From Christensenellaceae bacterium (GTDB lineage: Bacteria > Bacillota > Clostridia > Christensenellales > CAAEEZ01), in the NCBI GenBank assembly GCA_020024085.1, contig JAHHUG010000034.1:1-12939 (forward strand): 12,939 nt of DNA. The letters run 5' to 3'. This document shows positions 1 to 7,311 of the stretch, piece by piece. A program made the translations under genes and the position numbers. The notes below the pieces were generated by a model. That model was given only the letters and a program-made list of their open reading frames with translations, ran no database searches and was not told the DNA's origin. Every line of letters starts with the position of its first letter. Position 1 is the first letter of the stretch.

Positions 1-84
1 TTCTTCCAGCATATGCTTTATAACTCTTAGGGAAATCCCATTTCATAAAATTTTGAAATAATTGGTCCTAAATATTTTTCATTT

Positions 85-420
85 ATGCCCTTAATTTTTA
101 TTTTACTTTTAATTGCGATTGTGCTTCTTTCGGTGGATTTTGTAATTAATAAAGAAAAACCACAAGAAAAACCAGTTAATATGACGGCTACTGAAGAGCG
201 ACTTGCAAATATGATTTGTAGCTTTGACGGAATAACCAGTTGTGAAGTCTACATAAATTACGATAAAGAGGACAGCTTTTTTGGAAGTTCTGGAGAAATT
301 AATGGCGTACTTGTTATTTGTAAGGGAACGGATACGGTATCTAATAAATTAAAAATATTAAGTGCTTTACAAAAGGCATTGAATATAGATAAGGATATAA
401 TAGAAATTTTGATTTTATAG
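85..420 (+). CDS. spoIIIAG: Stage III sporulation protein AG (SpoIIIAG), N-terminus uncertain
   Basis: SpoIIIAG is a mother-cell membrane protein that forms a ring of the SpoIIIA-SpoIIQ channel linking mother cell and forespore. The 111-residue product starts directly with a membrane segment (about residues 2-20). A short linker follows, then the ring-building domain: EERLANMICSFDGITSCEVY (38-57) and the strand INGVLVICKG (72-81) match the EERL...I.GVG.V and I.GVLVVAEGA pattern of the family. Family members usually have a cytoplasmic N-terminal stretch of some 20-30 residues before the membrane segment, which is missing here. No Shine-Dalgarno precedes ATG 85. The frame upstream is open back to a stop at 46-48 but has no ATG, GTG or TTG. 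The next gene, spoIIIAH, follows after 11 bases, which supports the identification. The start may be wrong, or the 5' end may be frameshifted. Confidence 0.78.
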   Translation: MPLIFILLLIAIVLLSVDFVINKEKPQEKPVNMTATEERLANMICSFDGITSCEVYINYDKEDSFFGSSGEINGVLVICKGTDTVSNKLKILSALQKALNIDKDIIEILIL

Positions 421-431
421 GAGGATTTTTT

Positions 432-944
432 ATGAAAAAGGTAAATTTGAAGGGAAAGAAACTTTCCGATAGGGGCAAAAAGGCGATTGTTTTAACGGTT
501 ATGGTAGCTTTACTTGTAACAGTTGGTGTGTTAAATGTAAATCTAAATCATGCAAATAATGTTGAAGAACCTGTTTCTAATTCTAATAGCGTAAGTGTAT
601 TTTTTGAATCACATCGTGCTTCAAGAACTCAAGCTAGACAAGAAGAAATCAGCATTTTAGATAGCATTATCGCTTCAGCCGAGGCTACTGCTGAAACAAA
701 ACAAGAGGCTACTGCTAAAAAAATGACTTTATGTGATACTATCGAAAAAGAAATGACTTTAGAAACAATGATTAAAAGCAAAGGCTTTGAAGAAGCTGCA
801 GTAGTAATGTCTAGTGATGTTTTGAATATTCTTGTTACTTGCAAAAATAATGCTTTATCTAACGACGAACTTGCAAAAATTTACAATGTTGTAATGACAA
901 AAACTGATTATGACTTGGAAAATGTTGTTGTAACTCCATACTAA
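432..944 (+). CDS. spoIIIAH: Stage III sporulation protein AH (SpoIIIAH)
   Basis: SpoIIIAH is the mother-cell partner of forespore SpoIIQ; the two ectodomains meet in the intermembrane space to form the feeding-tube channel. The 170-residue product has a basic cytoplasmic tail (MKKVNLKGKKLSDRGKKA), one membrane segment (about 18-36) and an extracytoplasmic part. That part starts with the family hallmark FFESHRASRTQARQEEI (57-73), followed by an Ala/Glu-rich helix (about 76-105) and the ring-forming fold with EKEMTLETMIKSKGFEEA (about 106-123), ending in NVVVTPY. Bacillus SpoIIIAH is about 218 residues, so this is a compact version. AGGAGG at 419-424 overlaps the stop of spoIIIAG and is 7 bases from ATG 432, so the start is secure. 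No convincing GC-rich terminator follows. Confidence 0.93.
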   Translation: MKKVNLKGKKLSDRGKKAIVLTVMVALLVTVGVLNVNLNHANNVEEPVSNSNSVSVFFESHRASRTQARQEEISILDSIIASAEATAETKQEATAKKMTLCDTIEKEMTLETMIKSKGFEEAAVVMSSDVLNILVTCKNNALSNDELAKIYNVVMTKTDYDLENVVVTPY

Positions 945-979
945 TTTACATACTTATATATAATATAATATACAAAAAG

Positions 980-1008
980 TTGTATTTCTTATTGCAATAT
1001 GCTATAAT
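980..1008 (+). promoter_or_regulatory. Sigma-A type promoter with extended -10, upstream of the asp23-like gene
   Basis: TTGTAT (980-985) and a perfect TATAAT (1003-1008) are separated by exactly 17 bases, with TG at 1000-1001 giving an extended -10 (TGCTATAAT). The expected start of transcription is near 1015, just before the ribosome binding site at 1017-1024. The -35 is weak (3 of 6 matches), which an extended -10 often compensates for. It also forms the right arm of a small inverted repeat (970-985). The spacing and context make this a good call without experimental proof. Confidence 0.72.
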
Positions 1009-1029
1009 CTAAATAATAGAGGAGGCTGT

Positions 1030-1341
1030 ATGGCTAAGAAAAATCAAGACGATTCTATGTATATGGAGGTAATTTCTTCCCTTGCTAGTAATGCTGCAAG
1101 TAATGTTGTTGGTGTTACTGTTCTTGGTAGTGCGAAAAGTTCGTACAAAGAAGGTAAATTCCGTGTGTATATGAATGGTGATGAAGTAACAATTGATGTA
1201 TTTATTGATATAATGCATGGTTTTAGTGTTCCAGATGTTGCATTTGCTGTTCAAGAAGCAATAAAAAGCGAGGTCGAAGGAGCAACAAAATATAAAGTTA
1301 AAAATGTAAATGTACAAGTTACTAATGTTATATTTCCATAA
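1030..1341 (+). CDS. Asp23/Gls24 family envelope stress protein
   Basis: Small cytoplasmic protein of the Asp23/Gls24 (DUF322) family, associated with cell-envelope homeostasis in Gram-positive bacteria. In Clostridia and Bacilli the copy next to nusB is the usual one (called YqhY in Bacillus and linked to control of acetyl-CoA carboxylase). Seen in the 103 residues: EVISSLASNAASNVVGVTVL (14-33) matches the VI..IA..A...V.GV opening. DEVTIDVFIDIMHGFSVPDV (51-70) matches the central strand-turn, and VKNVNVQVTNVIFP (90-103) is the typical C-terminal strand. The start is secure: GAGGAGG at 1018-1024 lies 5 bases before ATG 1030. The gene has its own promoter upstream and an intrinsic terminator directly downstream, so it is probably expressed mainly as a single-gene transcript with some readthrough into nusB. 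Confidence 0.88.
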   Translation: MAKKNQDDSMYMEVISSLASNAASNVVGVTVLGSAKSSYKEGKFRVYMNGDEVTIDVFIDIMHGFSVPDVAFAVQEAIKSEVEGATKYKVKNVNVQVTNVIFP

Positions 1342-1345
1342 ATTT

Positions 1346-1372
1346 TACCCTTTGTTTTCAAAGGGTATTTTT
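1346..1372 (+). terminator. Intrinsic terminator between asp23-like gene and nusB
   Basis: A perfect 9-bp stem, TACCCTTTG (1346-1354) with CAAAGGGTA (1359-1367), closed by a TTTT loop (1355-1358), is followed by five T (1368-1372). It lies 4 bases after the asp23-like stop codon and just before the nusB ribosome binding site. No good promoter lies between it and nusB, so it probably works as a partial terminator that sets the level of the downstream operon. Confidence 0.85.
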
Positions 1373-1391
1373 CAGTATAGGAGTTTTTAAT

Positions 1392-1802
1392 ATGAGCAGA
1401 AAAATAGCTAGAGAGAATATTTATAAGTTAGTTTTTGAGTATTTATTTTATGATGAAATAAATCAAACTTCACTTGAGTTAATGCTACTTGATAGCAATT
1501 TGACCGAAGATGATAAGCAATATATTATCAGCGATTATGAGGGAGTTGCAGCAAAGAAAGATGAGCTTCTTCAACTTATCGAAAAACACTCTAAAGGTTT
1601 TAGTTTAGATAGAATTTTTAGACCTGATTTGTCAGCTTTACTTGTTGCTACTTACGAATTAAAATATTGTAAAAATATCCCAGCTCCAGTTGCAATTTCT
1701 GAAGCTGTTGATTTGGTTAAAATGTATTCAACCAAAAAGAGTTACTCATTTGTAAATGGAGTGCTTGCAAGTATTTATAAAGAAATTCAAGGAGAAGAAT
1801 AA
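1392..1802 (+). CDS. nusB: Transcription antitermination factor NusB
   Basis: NusB binds boxA of rRNA leader transcripts together with S10 (NusE) and stabilises antitermination complexes on rRNA operons. The 136-residue all-helical product is of normal length. It opens with SRKIARENIYKLVFEYLF (2-19), matching the R..ARE.....L NusB start, and ends with IPAPVAISEAVDLVKMYSTK followed by SYSFVNGVLASIYKEI, the family's most conserved C-terminal block. AGGAG at 1379-1383 lies 8 bases before the ATG. Its stop (TAA 1800-1802) overlaps the ATG of folD, so translation of the two is likely coupled. It is the first gene of a packed operon running to ispA, an arrangement common in Clostridia. Confidence 0.96.
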   Translation: MSRKIARENIYKLVFEYLFYDEINQTSLELMLLDSNLTEDDKQYIISDYEGVAAKKDELLQLIEKHSKGFSLDRIFRPDLSALLVATYELKYCKNIPAPVAISEAVDLVKMYSTKKSYSFVNGVLASIYKEIQGEE

Positions 1803-2629
1803 TGAATATTGATGGAAAGGCATTGTCTCAAAAAATAAGAGATGAAATCAAAATTGAGGTGGACGAGCTTAAATCAAAGGGTGTTGAGCCTTGTCTTGCT
1901 GTTATTTTGGTAGGAAATGACCCAGCAAGCGAGATTTATGTACGAAATAAAATTAGAGGTTGCGAGTATACCGGTATTAAATCGTTGAGTTATAAGCTTG
2001 ATGAAGACACAACAGAGGAATATCTTGTTGATTTGATTGAAAAATTAAATAACGATAACTCAGTTCATGGTATTCTTGTTCAAATGCCTTTACCAAAACA
2101 TATTAATGAAAAAAGAATTTTATCTTTAATCAACCCTAAAAAAGATGTTGATGGTTTTAGTGTGGAACAAATTGGTTTGCTTGGACTAGGAACACCAGAT
2201 TTGATTACTTGTACCCCTCACGGAGTAATAGAACTTATTAAATCAACAGGTGTTGATATGACAGGTAAGCGAGCAGTTGTAATAGGTAGAAGTAATGTAG
2301 TGGGTAAACCATTGATGAATTTGCTACTTTTAGAAAATTGTACTGTTACAGTTTGTCATAGTAAAACAGTTGATTTACCTAGTATTACAAGAGAGGCAGA
2401 TATTTTAATTGCTGCAATTGGCAAGCCAAAATTTGTAACTAGCGATATGGTAAAAGATGGTGCAATAGTAATTGATGTAGGCATCAATAGGGTAGATGGC
2501 AAATTATGTGGCGATGTAGACTATGAAAATGTTTCAAAAAAAGCATCGTTTATTACACCTGTTCCTGGTGGAGTTGGTCCTATGACCATTACAATGTTGT
2601 TGAAAAATACATTAAAAGCTTGTAGATAA
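1802..2629 (+). CDS. folD: Bifunctional methylenetetrahydrofolate dehydrogenase / methenyl-THF cyclohydrolase FolD
   Basis: FolD interconverts 5,10-methylene-THF, 5,10-methenyl-THF and 10-formyl-THF using NAD(P), feeding purine and formyl-Met-tRNA synthesis in the cytoplasm. The 275 residues are of normal length. The N-terminal catalytic domain has GNDPASEIYVRNK (38-50), whose YVxxK motif holds the catalytic lysine K50, then HGILVQMPLPKHI and PKKDVDGF. The Rossmann domain has AVVIGRSNVVGKPL (158-171) and TVTVCHSKT. The C-terminal block FITPVPGGVGPMTITMLLKN is intact. The gene overlaps nusB and xseA by single bases (TAATG junctions), indicating translational coupling within one mRNA. Confidence 0.97.
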   Translation: MNIDGKALSQKIRDEIKIEVDELKSKGVEPCLAVILVGNDPASEIYVRNKIRGCEYTGIKSLSYKLDEDTTEEYLVDLIEKLNNDNSVHGILVQMPLPKHINEKRILSLINPKKDVDGFSVEQIGLLGLGTPDLITCTPHGVIELIKSTGVDMTGKRAVVIGRSNVVGKPLMNLLLLENCTVTVCHSKTVDLPSITREADILIAAIGKPKFVTSDMVKDGAIVIDVGINRVDGKLCGDVDYENVSKKASFITPVPGGVGPMTITMLLKNTLKACR

Positions 2630-3813
2630 TGTCGTACTATACAGTTAGTCAAGTTGGAAAATTTGTAACAGATATCTTTAATGCTGAAGTAATGTTGCAT
2701 AATATTTTGGTTTACGGCGAGGTTTCAGGATTCAAAATTTCTCAAAATCATGCTTATTTTATACTAAAAGATGACAAAGCTTCTTTGCAATGTAGCTGTT
2801 TTAATTACAAAAAAACATATGTGCCAAAAGATGGAGAAACTGTTATTATAAAATGTTCGCCAAATTATTATTCAAAAGGTGGCAAACTTTCTTTTATTGT
2901 GGACTATATAGAGCCACAAGGTAAGGGCGATTTATATCTAAAAATTGAACAACTAAAAAAACAACTTTTTGAAGAAGGTTTGTTTGATGAGGCAAGAAAA
3001 AAGCCTATTCCAAAATATCCACAAAATGTTGGCGTAGTTACATCTAAAACCGGTGCAGTTATTCAAGATATTTTAAGGACAGTTAGAAGAAAAAATAAGA
3101 ATCTAAACTTGTTGCTTGTAGATACAAAAGTGCAAGGTGTTGGTGCAGTCGAAGAACTAATTGAAGGGATTGGTATGCTAGATAAACTTAACCTTGATGC
3201 TATTATTGTAGCAAGAGGTGGTGGTAGCATTGAAGACTTGATGCCTTTTAATGATGAAAAATTGGCTCGAGCAGTTGCAAATGCAAATACACCAATTATA
3301 TCAGCAGTAGGCCATGAAACCGATTATACAATTTGCGATATGGTAGCTGATATTAGATGTTTAACACCTACTGCCGCAGGCGAATTGGTTGCATTTTCCG
3401 AACAAGATTTAGTGTATGATATTAATGACACAATGAAAGGAATGTTATCCATTATTGAGGATAAATTTACTGATAATATTGAAAATATAGATGATATTAT
3501 AAATGATATTTCTAGTTCGGTAAATAATAAATTTGTTGCTAACACAAAAATATTAGATTTGAAACTAAACTCTATATTAGGCAGTATTAACAAAAAAGTA
3601 TTATCAAAACAAAACGATTATGTAGTACTTAATGAAAAAATTAAAGATATTGGTAATTCTATAAACGAGAAAACCTCTTTCAAAATTTATAAAGATGGCA
3701 AACGACAAGTTGATTTATCAAATATAAATGTTGGCGATAATATTAATATTATTTCAAATAATGTTTCAGTAGAAGCAAGTATTTTTGCTAAGAAGGTAGA
3801 TTATGAAAAATAA
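2629..3813 (+). CDS. xseA: Exodeoxyribonuclease VII large subunit XseA
   Basis: Catalytic subunit of exonuclease VII, which degrades single-stranded DNA into oligonucleotides together with several XseB chains. The 394 residues run in order: an OB-fold (about 1-100; GEVSGFKISQNHAYFILKD at 30-48); the catalytic domain with VGVVTSKTGAVIQDI (134-148), VARGGGSIEDLMPFN (194-208) and PIISAVGHETDYTICDMVAD (222-241), with TPTAAGE (246-252) as the end of the conserved core; and a coiled-coil-rich C-terminal region (about 255-340) followed by a small beta tail. It is slightly shorter than many relatives (about 400-450), with the difference in the coiled coil. The start overlaps the folD stop (TAATG). 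The 3' end overlaps xseB by 11 bases. Confidence 0.96.
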   Translation: MSYYTVSQVGKFVTDIFNAEVMLHNILVYGEVSGFKISQNHAYFILKDDKASLQCSCFNYKKTYVPKDGETVIIKCSPNYYSKGGKLSFIVDYIEPQGKGDLYLKIEQLKKQLFEEGLFDEARKKPIPKYPQNVGVVTSKTGAVIQDILRTVRRKNKNLNLLLVDTKVQGVGAVEELIEGIGMLDKLNLDAIIVARGGGSIEDLMPFNDEKLARAVANANTPIISAVGHETDYTICDMVADIRCLTPTAAGELVAFSEQDLVYDINDTMKGMLSIIEDKFTDNIENIDDIINDISSSVNNKFVANTKILDLKLNSILGSINKKVLSKQNDYVVLNEKIKDIGNSINEKTSFKIYKDGKRQVDLSNINVGDNINIISNNVSVEASIFAKKVDYEK

Positions 3814-4021
3814 TTTAGAATTAAAATTAGAAGAATTAAATGAATATGTAGCTATAATTAATAGCAACGATACATCTTTGGAAAAGAGTATTGAGCTTTA
3901 TGAAAAATCAGTAGTTCTTGCTAAAGAATGCTATGATATTTTATTATCTGCAAATGGTAAAATTCAAGAACTATCAAAACAACTTGAAAATACAATTACC
4001 GATTTGAAGGATTTTGAATAA
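3803..4021 (+). CDS. xseB: Exodeoxyribonuclease VII small subunit XseB
   Basis: Small helical subunit of exonuclease VII, which wraps around the XseA coiled coil. The 72 residues show the family pattern: ELKLEELNEYVAIINSND (5-22), then TSLEKSIELYEKSVVLAKEC (24-43), matching the L..sl.lyEeGv.L...C motif, and a C-terminal coiled coil rich in Leu, Glu and Lys. It overlaps xseA by 11 bases at its 5' end and ispA by one base at its 3' end, so it is almost certainly translated from the same mRNA. Length is normal. Confidence 0.94.
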   Translation: MKNNLELKLEELNEYVAIINSNDTSLEKSIELYEKSVVLAKECYDILLSANGKIQELSKQLENTITDLKDFE

Positions 4022-4911
4022 TGAACGAGTATTTGGATTTAATTAATAAAAATATTGTTACCTATCTTGACAATAATCTATATCAACATAACGAGCCGGT
4101 TCACGAGGCAGTACCTGTTACTAATGCAATAAAATATAGTATTGAAAATGGTGGCAAAAGACTTAGACCAACTCTTTGTTTGCTTGCAGGTGAATTAAGT
4201 GGTAATGAGGATTATATTGACAAGTGTATGCCTTATTGTTTAGCACTTGAATTTATTCATACTTATTCTTTAATCCACGATGATTTACCAGCAATGGATA
4301 ACGATGATTTGAGGAGAGGTAAGCCAACTGTTCATAAACAATTTGATGAATGTATTGCTATACTTGCAGGTGATGGTTTGTTAAATCTTGCATATGAGGT
4401 TTTGTTGGATAATATATCAAAAAATCCAACTGAAGCTAATATAAGAGCAAGTAAAATTATTTCTTCTTGCAGTGGTATTGTAAGTGGAATGGTAAAAGGA
4501 CAAGTTCTTGATATGTATCAAGCAAGCAATACTAAGGAGACCTTGGATAATATCAATACCTATAAAACAGGAGCATTAATCCATGCTTCAGTGCTTTCTG
4601 GAGCTGTTGCTAATGGTCTTTCTGAAAATGAAATTAAATCACTTTATGAATATAGCATTATCCTTGGCAAAGCATTTCAAATTGCTGATGATATCCTTGA
4701 TGTTACAGGTTCGGTTGAAGAACTTGGTAAAAATATTGGTTCTGATGCAAAGAATAACAAAACAACTTATGCTAGTTTGTTTGGTGTAGAGGGTGCAAAA
4801 GTTATTTTAGAAGAGCTAGAGGCTGAGGCGATAGGTAAGCTTTCAATTTTTGGTTCAAGAGCTAAAAAATTAGTTGAATTAACAAAATATTTAACTTCAA
4901 GAAATAACTAA
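4021..4911 (+). CDS. ispA: Short-chain polyprenyl (farnesyl/geranyl) diphosphate synthase IspA
   Basis: Condenses dimethylallyl diphosphate with isopentenyl diphosphate to give geranyl and farnesyl diphosphate, precursors of undecaprenyl phosphate and other isoprenoids. Of 296 residues, the key motifs are GGKRLRP (44-50, diphosphate binding), the first Asp-rich motif DDLPAMDNDDLRRGKPT (87-103), KTGALI (182-187) and the second Asp-rich motif FQIADDILDVTG (219-230), followed by GSDAKNNKTTYASL. The product length is set by residues before the first motif (HTYSLIHDD), which look typical of a bacterial farnesyl diphosphate synthase. The ATG overlaps the xseB stop. The dxs gene close downstream supplies the same pathway. 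An 87-base gap follows, holding only an AT-only palindrome. Confidence 0.95.
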   Translation: MNEYLDLINKNIVTYLDNNLYQHNEPVHEAVPVTNAIKYSIENGGKRLRPTLCLLAGELSGNEDYIDKCMPYCLALEFIHTYSLIHDDLPAMDNDDLRRGKPTVHKQFDECIAILAGDGLLNLAYEVLLDNISKNPTEANIRASKIISSCSGIVSGMVKGQVLDMYQASNTKETLDNINTYKTGALIHASVLSGAVANGLSENEIKSLYEYSIILGKAFQIADDILDVTGSVEELGKNIGSDAKNNKTTYASLFGVEGAKVILEELEAEAIGKLSIFGSRAKKLVELTKYLTSRNN

Positions 4912-4998
4912 AAATATTAATATTTTTTGTAATTTTTTAATATATTATATTAGTCTACCAACAATATTAAAGTAAAATTTACTTAAAATAGGAGTATT

Positions 4999-5652
4999 TT
5001 GAAAAAAGAAAATAACGAATTAGTTACAAAAGTTGATGATAGGGATTTAATTATAACTAATTTTAATGGTAAAAAAATTAGTCATAAATTGTGGTGTATC
5101 AAAATAACTGTTGTAACTATTTTTCTTGCTGGGTTATTTAGCTTTATATCAAATACCACAGTTAGTATTTCAAGTATCGTAGCGACTGTCTTTTTATTGA
5201 TGTTCTTAATTGTGTTAAGCATCATTTTTGATGGAATTGCTGTTGCAGTTACTTCTGCCGATAAACAATCATTTACTAGATTTGTAGGTGGAGAAAAAAA
5301 TAAATTTTATAAAATAGGTTGTTTTTTAATAGACAATCAAGAAATAGTTGCTAATATTTGTGCCGATGTAATAGGTGATATATTTAGCATAATTAGTGGT
5401 TCATGTTCAGTTTCGATTGTACTAGAACTACTAGAACTTTATCCGTTATTTAGTGAGCAAATACTTACTATTATTTTAAGTAGTGTTGTAGCTGGTATAA
5501 CGGTTGGCGGCAAGGCTTATATGAAAAGTATTGCTTTGAAAAATAGCAATAGTTACATTTTGCTAACAAGTAAAATTATTGCTATTTTTGTTAGGAGAAA
5601 GAATGTATTTAGAAAAAATTCAAAGTCCAGAGGATTTAAGAAAATTAAATAA
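4999..5652 (+). CDS. Multi-pass membrane protein, possible degenerate DUF21/CNNM-type domain
   Basis: No firm identification. The 217-residue product has a polar cytoplasmic head (1-30) and hydrophobic segments at about 32-51, 56-87, 114-145 and 152-170, with a basic tail (199-217). The second segment and what follows (LIVLSIIFDGIAVAVTSADK) and the later TVGGKAYMKSIALKNSNSYI recall the DUF21/CNNM membrane domain (LSAFFS..E.A.TS... and the GE..PK..A..N block). Key family residues are replaced, however, and there are no CBS domains, so any ion-transport role is unproven. The start is inferred: TTG 4999 with AGGAG at 4990-4994, only 4 bases apart; the first internal Met is at residue 68. The last 50 bases overlap dxs, whose ribosome binding site lies inside this gene. 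Clostridia often have some membrane protein at this position between ispA and dxs. Confidence 0.6.
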   Translation: MKKENNELVTKVDDRDLIITNFNGKKISHKLWCIKITVVTIFLAGLFSFISNTTVSISSIVATVFLLMFLIVLSIIFDGIAVAVTSADKQSFTRFVGGEKNKFYKIGCFLIDNQEIVANICADVIGDIFSIISGSCSVSIVLELLELYPLFSEQILTIILSSVVAGITVGGKAYMKSIALKNSNSYILLTSKIIAIFVRRKNVFRKNSKSRGFKKIK

Positions 5653-7309
5653 AGAGAATCTTACTGATTTAGCTCAAGAAATAAGAAGAGAGATTATTAG
5701 TGTAATATCAAATAATGGTGGTCATCTTGCATCTAATCTTGGTGTAGTAGAGTTGACCATTGCTTTGCATTATGTATTTGATACTCCCAAAGATAAACTT
5801 ATTTTTGATGTTGGTCATCAAGTTTACACTCATAAATTGTTGACAGGCAGAAAGGATAATTTTGATACTATTAGACAAAAAGATGGATTGTCAGGTTTTT
5901 CTAGTGCTAAGGAAAGTGAGTACGATACATTTAGAACAGGTCATTCTAGCACTTCGCTTAGCCTTGCTTGTGGACTTGCTAGAGCAAGAATTTTAAGAAA
6001 TGAAAATTTTGAAATTGTATCAATAATTGGCGATGGTTCATTGTCTGGTGGTATGATTTTTGAAGCTTTAAACGATAGTTACAATATCAATGGCAAGCAA
6101 ATTATCATTATTAATGATAACTCAATGTCTATTTCAAAAACAGTGGGATATATCCCTCAAATTTTGAATAGAGCTGATAGATTTGCAAAAAAAGGAATTA
6201 TTCCAACAACCGATTGTGAGTATTATTCAGGCATAAATGGACACGATTTTAATCAACTTATTGATATTTTAACCTATGCGAAAAACTGCGACAATAATGT
6301 AATTATCCATGTGAATACAATTAAAGGTATGGGATATCGTCCTGCAGAGTTGGACCCATTAACATATCATGGATTGGTTAATAAAAAGGATATAATCAGC
6401 GATAATACTTTTTCGAGACAAGCAGGTAATAGCCTTGTAGAAATTGCAAAAACTAATGAAAATGTAGTTGCAATAACAGCTGCTATGTCAAAAAGTGTTG
6501 GATTATATAAATTTAGTCAGTTATATCCAAATAGAGTATATGATGTTGGAATATGTGAAAGCCATGCTGTTACAATGTGTGCTGCAATGACTTCTCTTGA
6601 TGTAAAACCATACTTTTTAGTTTATTCTTCATTTATTCAAAGAGGTTTTGACCAAATCATACACGATGTTTGTATTGATGATTTGCCAGTTACATTTTTG
6701 ATTGATAGGGCAGGTTTAGTGTGTGATGATGGACAAACGCATCAGGGAATATATGATTTATCATTCTTCAATTCATTACCTAATATGACTATTTTGCAAC
6801 CTAAAGATACTGATGAATTAGACAAAATGATTAAGTGGTCAGTTGGATTTAAACATCCACTTACAATAAGATATCCAAAGGGCGATATCTCTATCAAATA
6901 CAAAAATGTAGAGCAAAATGATTGTATATCGTGGGAATATTTATACAAAATCAATAATGATAGAATAGTTGTTTGCTCGGGTGCAAAGATGTGTGAGCTT
7001 GCATATAAAGAAAATAGTATTCTACCAAATAAAGATAAATATAATATAATCAATGCAAGAATAGTAAAACCACTAGATGAAACTACAATTAAGACTTTCG
7101 AGGGTAAAAATGTAGTTATTCTTGAAGATAATCTAAAAAATGGTGGCTTGTACTCAAGTATTTTAATGTTTATTAATGAAAATAATATAAAATGCAAACT
7201 AACAAGCATTGCTATTGATAAGGTTATGCCAACAATTGGTACAGTTTCTGAGTTGCAAAATGAATGTGGTTTAACTGTTGAAGCTATATTACATGCCTTT
7301 GAAAAATAA
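5603..7309 (+). CDS. dxs: 1-deoxy-D-xylulose-5-phosphate synthase Dxs (short form)
   Basis: Thiamine-diphosphate enzyme joining pyruvate and glyceraldehyde-3-phosphate to DXP, the entry to the MEP isoprenoid pathway (and to thiamine and pyridoxal synthesis). Starting at ATG 5603 (AGGAG 5593-5597), the product has 568 residues; the upstream TTG at 5579 has no such site. The active site is complete: NNGGHLASNLG (37-47), FDVGHQVYTHKLLTGR (68-83), the ThDP/Mg motif IGDGSLSGGMIFEALND (142-158) with NDNSMSIS (171-178), the catalytic glutamate in CESHAV (E319), DRAGLVCDDGQTHQG (368-382) and RYPKGD (423-428). Compared with the usual 620 or so residues, the deficit is mainly in one loop: between SKTVG (178-182) and NGHD (212-215) lie only 29 residues, against roughly 64 in the E. 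coli enzyme as I recall it. No tlyA follows. Confidence 0.96.
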   Translation: MYLEKIQSPEDLRKLNKENLTDLAQEIRREIISVISNNGGHLASNLGVVELTIALHYVFDTPKDKLIFDVGHQVYTHKLLTGRKDNFDTIRQKDGLSGFSSAKESEYDTFRTGHSSTSLSLACGLARARILRNENFEIVSIIGDGSLSGGMIFEALNDSYNINGKQIIIINDNSMSISKTVGYIPQILNRADRFAKKGIIPTTDCEYYSGINGHDFNQLIDILTYAKNCDNNVIIHVNTIKGMGYRPAELDPLTYHGLVNKKDIISDNTFSRQAGNSLVEIAKTNENVVAITAAMSKSVGLYKFSQLYPNRVYDVGICESHAVTMCAAMTSLDVKPYFLVYSSFIQRGFDQIIHDVCIDDLPVTFLIDRAGLVCDDGQTHQGIYDLSFFNSLPNMTILQPKDTDELDKMIKWSVGFKHPLTIRYPKGDISIKYKNVEQNDCISWEYLYKINNDRIVVCSGAKMCELAYKENSILPNKDKYNIINARIVKPLDETTIKTFEGKNVVILEDNLKNGGLYSSILMFINENNIKCKLTSIAIDKVMPTIGTVSELQNECGLTVEAILHAFEK

Positions 7310-7311
7310 AT

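Noticed and set aside
1009..1317. Minus-strand ORF opposite the asp23-like gene (102 codons)
   Set aside because: Composition is rich in Ile, Phe, Tyr and Cys as expected from the complement of an AT-rich gene. It overlaps a well-supported gene entirely and has no family resemblance.
4583..4789. Second + frame ORF inside ispA (68 codons)
   Set aside because: Lies fully within conserved IspA sequence and its Leu/Met-rich translation is typical of a frame shadow.
4910..4928. AT-only palindrome AAAAATATTAATATTTTT after ispA as a terminator
   Set aside because: Contains no G-C pair, so the hairpin would be too weak. Palindromic A/T runs are expected by chance in such AT-rich spacers.
5579..5602. 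TTG 5579 as the dxs start (8 extra residues)
   Set aside because: ATG 5603 has AGGAG 5 bases upstream and gives a normal Dxs beginning; the extra residues lie deep in the preceding gene and have no ribosome binding site.
6742..7209. Minus-strand ORF inside dxs (155 codons)
   Set aside because: Mirror of a conserved enzyme; no domain pattern and no independent promoter seen. Dxs motifs on the + strand account for the sequence.
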